NCBI GenBank assembly: GCA_036346395.1
Contig: CM070599.1
Coordinates: forward strand, 26,651,232-26,715,231
Reading direction: 5' to 3'
Source of the DNA: Hsuehochloa calcarea
Taxonomy: Eukaryota; Streptophyta; Magnoliopsida; Poales; Poaceae
Length of the DNA: 64,000 bases
The notes beneath the pieces are model-generated. The model saw nothing but the letters and a program-made list of their open reading frames with translations. It searched no databases and was not told the DNA's origin. Below are positions 58,406 through 64,000 of this stretch, in pieces (position 1 is the first letter of the stretch; every line of letters begins with the position of its first letter). Made by a program: the position numbers and the translations under genes.

Positions 58406-59481
58406 TCATGTGCATTGATTCTCGTGGCTTGCCATGTCATTTTTTGATTTTTTTTTATCAAGGGGTTGATTTCTCGCCCCAAATGATGGGAAATTGTCAT
58501 ATTCAAATATGCTGTCAGCGAAGCGGGTACGCAAATCTTCAGTCATGAGGTCCAAATACTTGATTATGTATGTTGTCTCATAACCAACATATATTCCAGA
58601 CTTTCGGAGACGGCCCATTGCAGTTCGCTGTGACGGTGGTATAGGTACATAAACCTTGTAACCAAACATTCATAAATGAGAGATTTTCAGTGCTGACCCT
58701 TGTGTTAGTTGCATAGGTGAATGTATGTTATATGCCGACGGTCGAAAATTGATGAGAGTTGCTGCGTGTAGGACTGCGTGTCCCCAACATGTAATTGGTA
58801 AATTACAATTTTGCAAGAGCGGTCGGGCAATAAATTTAATTCTTTTAATTAACACCTCTGTTAATCCATTCTGGGTGTGGACATGTGGTTCGAAATGCTC
58901 AACGGTAATTTCCATTGCCATACAATAATAATCAAATAGCTTTGAAGTAAATTCTTCGATGTTGTCCATTCCGATGGACTTCACATGATGATCAGGGAAA
59001 TTATTCTTAATTTTAATTATCTGCGAGACCAGCTTTGCAAAAGTATAGTTTCTCATAGACAATAGGCATACATTCGACCATTTTGAGGAAGTATCGATGA
59101 GCACCATAAAGTACCTAAAAGACCATAATAGGGGCTGTATAGGACCGCAAATGTCTCCCTGGATATGGTCCAAGAATGCAGGAATTTTATTCTTTACTTT
59201 CAGAGTAGAAGGTCTAGTAATTATTTTCCGATGGCACATGCGGGGCATACAAAATCTTCCTGATTCGGGAAATTCTTTACATTGACATTATGCCCTTGAG
59301 AATTAGTAATTATATTTCTCATCATCCTAAGACCAGGGTGACCTAATATATCATGCCTGGGACAGAAAAGTTCAGAGCTTCTAAAAGTGGTTTCGAGGAT
59401 AGTATAGGATGTAGGTGTCTTAATATTAGTGTAGTATAGCCTAGATTCATAGGAAAAAGTTGTTCTAATACCCCTTTTCAA
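58406..59481 (-). pseudogene. GAG-pre-integrase and integrase of copia element 2
   Basis: Three successive frames (59221-59481, 58670-59248, 58406-58669) cover H-P-G-L-R-M-M-R-N, the C-P-A-C zinc region, G-D-I-C-G-P-I, D-N-I-E-E-F-T-S, V-H-T-Q-N-G-L-T-E, and the C-terminal F-G-Y-K-V-Y-V-P-I-P. The first catalytic region reads I-Q-G-D-I-C. Frameshifts and small losses prevent a single protein. Confidence 0.88.
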
Positions 59482-60059
59482 TTTTCTTCACGCTTTGTAA
59501 TCAGCAAGTATTCCTTACCATGCTCTTCTTCAGTCTCTATATGGAGACCGTTAGTGTGAATATTTTTAAAGCGTAAGAGAGTTCTAGTTGACTCTGGGTA
59601 CAACAATGTTTCTTCAATGACCAATGTTGTGCCCATTAAGAGTACAATTGTAGCTCTTCCTAATCCTATTATACAAGTATCGCTACCTGCAATTGTCGTA
59701 AGACTACCATCATTCTTGCTGATCGACTGTAAATTTTTTGTGTCTCTTAATATGATATTCGTTGTGCACTATCTTCTAAACACACTTCCTCCATAGGGCG
59801 CCACACGCTTTCTGATATATAAAGTATTTATTAATATGAGGTAGGAAGCAATCCACACACATAAGTAAAATACTCTGAAACATAACATAACTTGCTATTA
59901 TTAATAGGAGAAAAAGTCTTGCAGGACTCATCATAAGAATTTAATATTTTGCTCTCCTAGAGTTTACAACCATTATTCAAAATTCAATGTTCTACCACAA
60001 CCATAAACTGCAAATGACTATAAAATCTAAGTGCAAGTTGTGCACTAGATCGAATCAGC

Positions 60060-61110
60060 GAACTATGAAGAAACTTTTTGCCTAATCTGCTCCATGTCCA
60101 TCTTCTCTTCTTCGACAACTATAGCTGCTGCCGCTGTGATGTCCAAAGAATGTGTGATGGCACTGCTACTGGGCTGTCCACATCCATGGGTGCAACCCAT
60201 GACTGTGGATCCTCTGTGCCTGCAATGGCGAGGTGTGCCTCATGCTGCCCTTTGCACTTCTTCTTAGACTTGAAAGCATCAACCACGTGCTGCGGCTCAC
60301 GGTAAACACGTGACCAATGTCCCCAAGTGCCACATTTGTAGTAACTTTGGTCCTGCTGACGATAGAGCTTCTCATCGCGCTTATTTTGTTCGCCCTTATT
60401 GGCTTGAGCATTTTACTTGGTTTTGCGACCCATGACGTTACCCTTCTTACCTCTTTACTTTGAGTGAGGCTTCCTCACCTTGTAGCTGCTTGCATTGACT
60501 TCATGGTCAACTTTGCTACTAGACAGTTGTGAGATGTAGTTCTTTCTGAGAATGTTATCTTGAGCTTCTACAACTTGCATGATGTTAATCAATTCAACAT
60601 ACTCCTTATAGCCGTCCTGACGATTGTTGTGTGAGGATTGCACCGCGTTTAGGTGAAAGGTAGAGAGAGTTTTCTCGATCTTCTGCTTATGCGTGGTTAT
60701 CTTATCACAGAGTTGAAGACCTATACAAATTCTGTGCAATGCAGAATTGTACCCCCACGGTCTTGTAGTCAGCAAAACGTAGTCGGTTCCATTCCTGCTC
60801 TGCTCGAGGAAGAATGGTGTACTTCAGCTTCTCGAACTGCTTCTTCAGTGCGGTCTATAAAGCTAGTGCATTCTTTTCCGCCATATACTCATTATTGAGC
60901 GTTAGGCAGAGATGGTGTCTGAGGAAATGAAGTGCTCGATCATTCTCCTCAGCAATTGGAGTGGCATCCTTCAAGGTGCCCAATCCAATAGCAGCACGTA
61001 GCTTCTTGGCTCCAAGTACGATTTCAATATCTGATGTCCAAGTCAGGTAATTGTGACCATTCTAGGCCAGCTCTTCGAACTCCCGGTTTGTAATGCCAGT
61101 CATATGTATA
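60060..61110 (-). pseudogene. gag of copia element 2
   Basis: Starts at about 61102 with M-T-G-I-T-N-R-E-F-E-E-L and continues N-Y-L-T-W-T-S-D-I-E, R-A-L-H-F-L-R-H-H-L. Stop codons interrupt it. The zinc knuckle near 60300-60350 reads Y-K-C-G-T-W-G-H-W-S-R-V-Y, where the first and last Cys of CCHC are replaced by Tyr, so it could not bind zinc normally. Confidence 0.8.
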
Positions 61111-61521
61111 TTCATGCAAGAGTTCATAAGATTACTGCTGGTAATTTGCATAAAATGGTTGCAAAAATTCTCATAATGTTCCCGTATTTTTCTATGCATT
61201 TTTCATGATTTACTGCTATTTGTAGTGATTAAAAACAATATAAACAATCACAAATAATAAAAAATAGTAAATACAATACATAAATTGCATAGAAATAATA
61301 ACAACAAAGTTAAACATGCTTCAAATGCTAAAACTGATTCAAAAATCGAATTCCCGAGCCCCTTTTCTACTGGAATATGAATTTTCAGCGAATTCTGCAA
61401 TTTCTAGCGGCTAAACCGCTAATTTTCTGTTCTGAGCAAATTTTCTACGCATTTTCAGAATTCCCAATGGCCCTTTGCAAAACAACCAGGATTTTCTGTT
61501 TTTTCCTTTTCTTTTTCTTTC

Positions 61522-61747
61522 CGACTGGGCCAGGCCGATTCTGGGCTAGCCCTTCCCATCCTGTCTGGCCTTTCTCGGCCCAAGTTGCATCGGCCCATAT
61601 CGGGTGGTTCAAGTAGCGCCGTGGGGTAGGGAAACGACTGGGCCAGGTCGATTCTGGGCTAGCCCTTCCCATCCCGTCTGGCCTTTCTCGACCCAAGTTG
61701 TATTGGTCCATATTGGGCGGTTCAAGTAGCGCCGAGGGGTAGGGTTT
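61522..61747. repeat. 113-bp tandem duplication in the leader of copia element 2
   Basis: cgactgggcc starts at 61522 and again at 61635; the two units run in parallel (ctgggctagcccttcccatc, ggttcaagtagcgccg) with several substitutions. Confidence 0.9.
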
Positions 61748-62476
61748 CCCTACCCCTATTCACCCGAGCGGCGGCAGCGGCTTGCCACTGTTGTTGTCGC
61801 ACGAGGCGCTGTGTGTTTCGCGGTGGCTCGCCGGCCGAGGCGCAAAGCTCATGCGGGCGACGCGATGCGGCGATGCTCGCCGGGTGGTGGAGACGCGCGG
61901 TCTTGTGCGCGCGCTCGTCGTGCGAGGCGCGGCCGGGTGGGGAGCCGCATCGCGGCGATCGATCTGGAGCCGTGCAAGGCCGACGCGGATGCAGCTCAAG
62001 GCGGCGGCGTCGTGCGGGATCGACGCATGGGAGCAAGAGAGGCAAGCTCATGAGGTGGCCGGTCGAGGTCGGAGGCGCCACCACCGCATGCGGTGCGGCA
62101 ACACCCTTTCCCTTTTTTTTCTTTTTTCTTCTCTCGGCGTCTGGCATGGAGGCCGGCCGGTGGGATGGTGCAGCAGCTCTAAGCGGTGGTGGATGGAGAC
62201 CACCTTCCTTATCTTTTCGTGGTGTTCATTGCGGTCCATACATAATCATTGTTCATATGCAATTACTGTTCATGCGCAATCCATCGATCGGGTCCGTTGG
62301 CTCACGGAGATTGGCGCAATGCGCAATCATTATCTAATGCAATCTAACGATTGACATTGTGGCCGTAGGATAAAACAATCTAGAAAGCAACAATTTGAAA
62401 AAAATAAGTCAATCTACGAGTGTCGCTTTTTGACGGTTACCTTTCGATCCGAGTAGAGTCGATCGTACTGATAATG
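61748..62476 (-). other. GC-rich untranslated leader of copia element 2
   Basis: Lies between the 5' LTR and gag. Strong GC content from 61770 to 62200 gives long chance open frames on both strands; none resembles a protein. Confidence 0.6.
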
Positions 62477-62734
62477 TGTCGAGGAACCATCGTTGGAGAG
62501 TCCAGTCCGAGTGATTACCTCGTAGACAAATTCAGAATCGTAAGAACAATGTAAGAACACAAGAACATAATAATAGATTGAACACAGAGATATGGGGGAC
62601 TTCTGACTTCTCTTTATTGCTCTTCTGAAAACTGTAGTACAATGATTAGGGTCATTCCTCCTTTATATAGGCTACTGGTTGGATGAGAAACCCACCTTAG
62701 GCTAGGACTTCCACCTGGACCCAGTTTCTTAACA
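62477..62734 (-). repeat. 5' LTR of copia element 2
   Basis: Minus strand starts TGTTAAGAAACTGGGTCC, with cctatataaaggagg and gcaataaagag, and ends near TTCCTCGACA. The next inner bases are cattatcagtacgatcg, corresponding to cgttatcgcgacgatcg after the element 1 LTR. Confidence 0.85.
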
Positions 62735-63739
62735 CGCCTCACATTTTTTTATTGTCCCCTAATCGGCCCGCGCAGCGTACGCCCAAGTTGCCCGCGTATC
62801 GCGAGTCGCGCCCCATTCGATCGACGACTACCGGTGTGACAACCACTCCCGCGCATGCACTTCCTCTATTTTTGCCATGGTAGACAGACATGGAACACAT
62901 ATTCCTTGCTATTGCTCGCGTTCTCATTCAGTCCACACGTGCGTGTGTTAGAGACCTTTGATCGCTGTTGCTTGTGTTCTAACTCCGGCCACACGTACGT
63001 GTGTTAAAGACCTTCATTTCCCGCTGCTTGTGTTCTCGCCCAACCGAGGATGCTTGGTTCTTCTAGGCTCATGGGATTGAGCCATAGTACAAAAAATCGA
63101 ACAAGCGGGTGAACTACTCATATGATCGGTTCACGGTTCATCGATCCAACCATTGGTTTTTTTGTCAAATCGTGATTCAATAGTAATACTATTTTAATAT
63201 TTGCCAGCATAATCAATTGGGAAATCAATTAGTTAATGTCATCTACCAGACAATGTAACATAATAAAGATGTATATGCCTACTTAGACCAACAACGAATG
63301 TAGTCTTGGTGGCTCACTCTATCGTGGGGAAGCAAGAGGTCACTAGTTCAAATCCTAGAGATGCAATAATTGTTTTAAAAATATTTTCCACTTTTTTTGC
63401 AAACGATCCAAAGAGCAAACCAGACTAGGGCCCCGGTCCCGATTTTCTTTGATCGGACAGCCGGTCCCGGTCCGTTTTTTTGTACTACGGATCGGTCATC
63501 TGGTGGTACTTGTTTCGTGGATTCTACCCTCCTACGGTCTTATAGTAGGCCTTTTTCTTCTTCTTTCCGGACTTTCTACACTATTCTTTACCTTGTAGCT
63601 CTTTGAAAAGCTGGCATATGACCAGATGGCTAGGCGTATGGGTGTGCACCTAGCCCACCATAGTTTAAGTCGAGACTTGGGCTAGTGTCTCCTCTCCAAA
63701 AAGGAAAGGACACAACTAGCGCTCGGACGTACGATGGTA
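62735..63739. other. Intergenic, no gene seen
   Basis: Mixed composition with short repeated phrases (cacacgtgcgtgtgttagagacctt at about 62935 and again near 62990 in altered form). No coding region recognised. A tRNA-like stretch lies at 63310-63366. Confidence 0.35.
63310..63366 (+). other. tRNA-like (A-box/B-box-like) remnant
   Basis: tggtggctcactc resembles an A box and ggtcactagttcaaatcct a B box with T-arm, about 40 nt apart. No full cloverleaf can be folded, so this is at most a tRNA-derived repeat remnant. Confidence 0.25.
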
Positions 63740-64000
63740 CGCTTCGATGCAACATTTTTTTTCATTGTATACAATATGTTTTTCAATGCTCACAACAAAA
63801 AAGGCTTGTTCATCAAAGAAAAGGCGATAGGGAAGATACAACATATCATAGAAACCATGTGCAACATTTCAAAGAAACATATAAAAAAATCTCAGATGCA
63901 GAAGAACAAGTGTTGGTTTTGCAATATTTTTTCATCGATCGCAATATTTTTTCCAATGGTCGCAACATATCAAAAGAGTTCAAAGGAGCAACAATCAGAC
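63740..64000. repeat. Dispersed 'caacat' repeat, copy 3 (cut by window end)
   Basis: tgcaacat, tgcaatatttt, gtgcaacatttcaaa, cgcaacatatcaaa recur in the style of copies 1 and 2. Similarity is in word content more than in alignable sequence, so membership is tentative. Confidence 0.4.

Larger units (their letters stand above)
56553..62734 (-). mobile_element. Degenerate copia retrotransposon, element 2, with RNase H deleted
   Basis: Both LTRs are present (62477-62734 as 5', 56553-56763 as 3', minus strand), with GC-rich leader, gag, GAG-pre-integrase/integrase and RT between. It is the same family as element 1 (7779-14275). After the RT words G-I-L-V-H-Q-S-T the sequence jumps straight to what lies after RNase H in element 1, so about 0.84 kb is missing. 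No matching target duplication was found. All frames carry stops. Confidence 0.85.

Noticed and set aside
61782..62354. 190-aa open frame in the leader of copia element 2
   Set aside because: Lies in the untranslated leader of a minus-strand element, is on the plus strand, and is Arg/Ala-rich without any motif.
63310..63366. Functional tRNA gene
   Set aside because: Only A-box-like and B-box-like words are present; acceptor and anticodon stems do not pair.

Overview
This is nuclear DNA from a flowering plant, almost certainly a grass. The genes have GC-rich first exons and AT-rich introns, the encoded proteins are plant-specific (SMXL, LBD, NHL families, plastid 2-Cys peroxiredoxin), and most of the space between them is copia-type LTR retrotransposons, foldback MITEs and long-TIR elements. 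I cannot name the species from the sequence alone.

Five intact-looking protein genes could be assembled with splice sites that keep the reading frame. They are an E2F transcription factor (799-5065, minus, 14 exons, 464 aa); a chloroplast 2-Cys peroxiredoxin of the BAS1 type (14714-16972, plus, 7 exons, 258 aa); a SMAX1-LIKE/Clp-type protein with an EAR motif (23382-26494, plus, 3 exons, 837 aa); a LOB-domain protein (42864-43514, plus, single exon, 216 aa); and an NDR1/HIN1-like LEA-2 membrane protein (48662-49624, minus, 2 exons, 221 aa). They are unrelated genes, not an operon or cluster.

The rest is mostly mobile DNA. Two relics of one copia family lie in opposite orientations: 7779-14275 (plus, no 3' LTR, ending against the peroxiredoxin promoter) and 56553-62734 (minus, both LTRs present, RNase H region deleted). 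A third copia element (30224-35380, minus) is very young: its 147-bp LTRs are identical and flanked by a GATAC target duplication, yet its gag-pol reading frame is broken several times. A fourth element (about 51227-55560, minus) keeps LTRs and gag but has lost all of pol; an unrelated solo-LTR-like unit sits in its gag and a foldback element in one LTR. A degenerate Ty3/gypsy-type LTR complex fills about 37480-41560.

Smaller structures include a ~148-bp minisatellite (27560-28275), two long-TIR elements (28431-29021 and 44568-45727), a pair of related MITEs (21112-21345, 22160-22405), three copies of a 'caacat'-rich dispersed repeat (5520-5930, 46930-47415, 63740-end), and two apparent captured gene fragments (a TXNDC9-like exon at 18584-18707 and a DUF1442-like N-terminus at 47416-47544). 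I see no CRISPR array, no convincing tRNA or rRNA gene and no clearly new enzymatic system. The unusual items are the GC-AG intron in E2F, the five-unit 29-bp palindromic array inside the solo LTR, the element with identical LTRs but broken coding frames, and the captured gene fragments.
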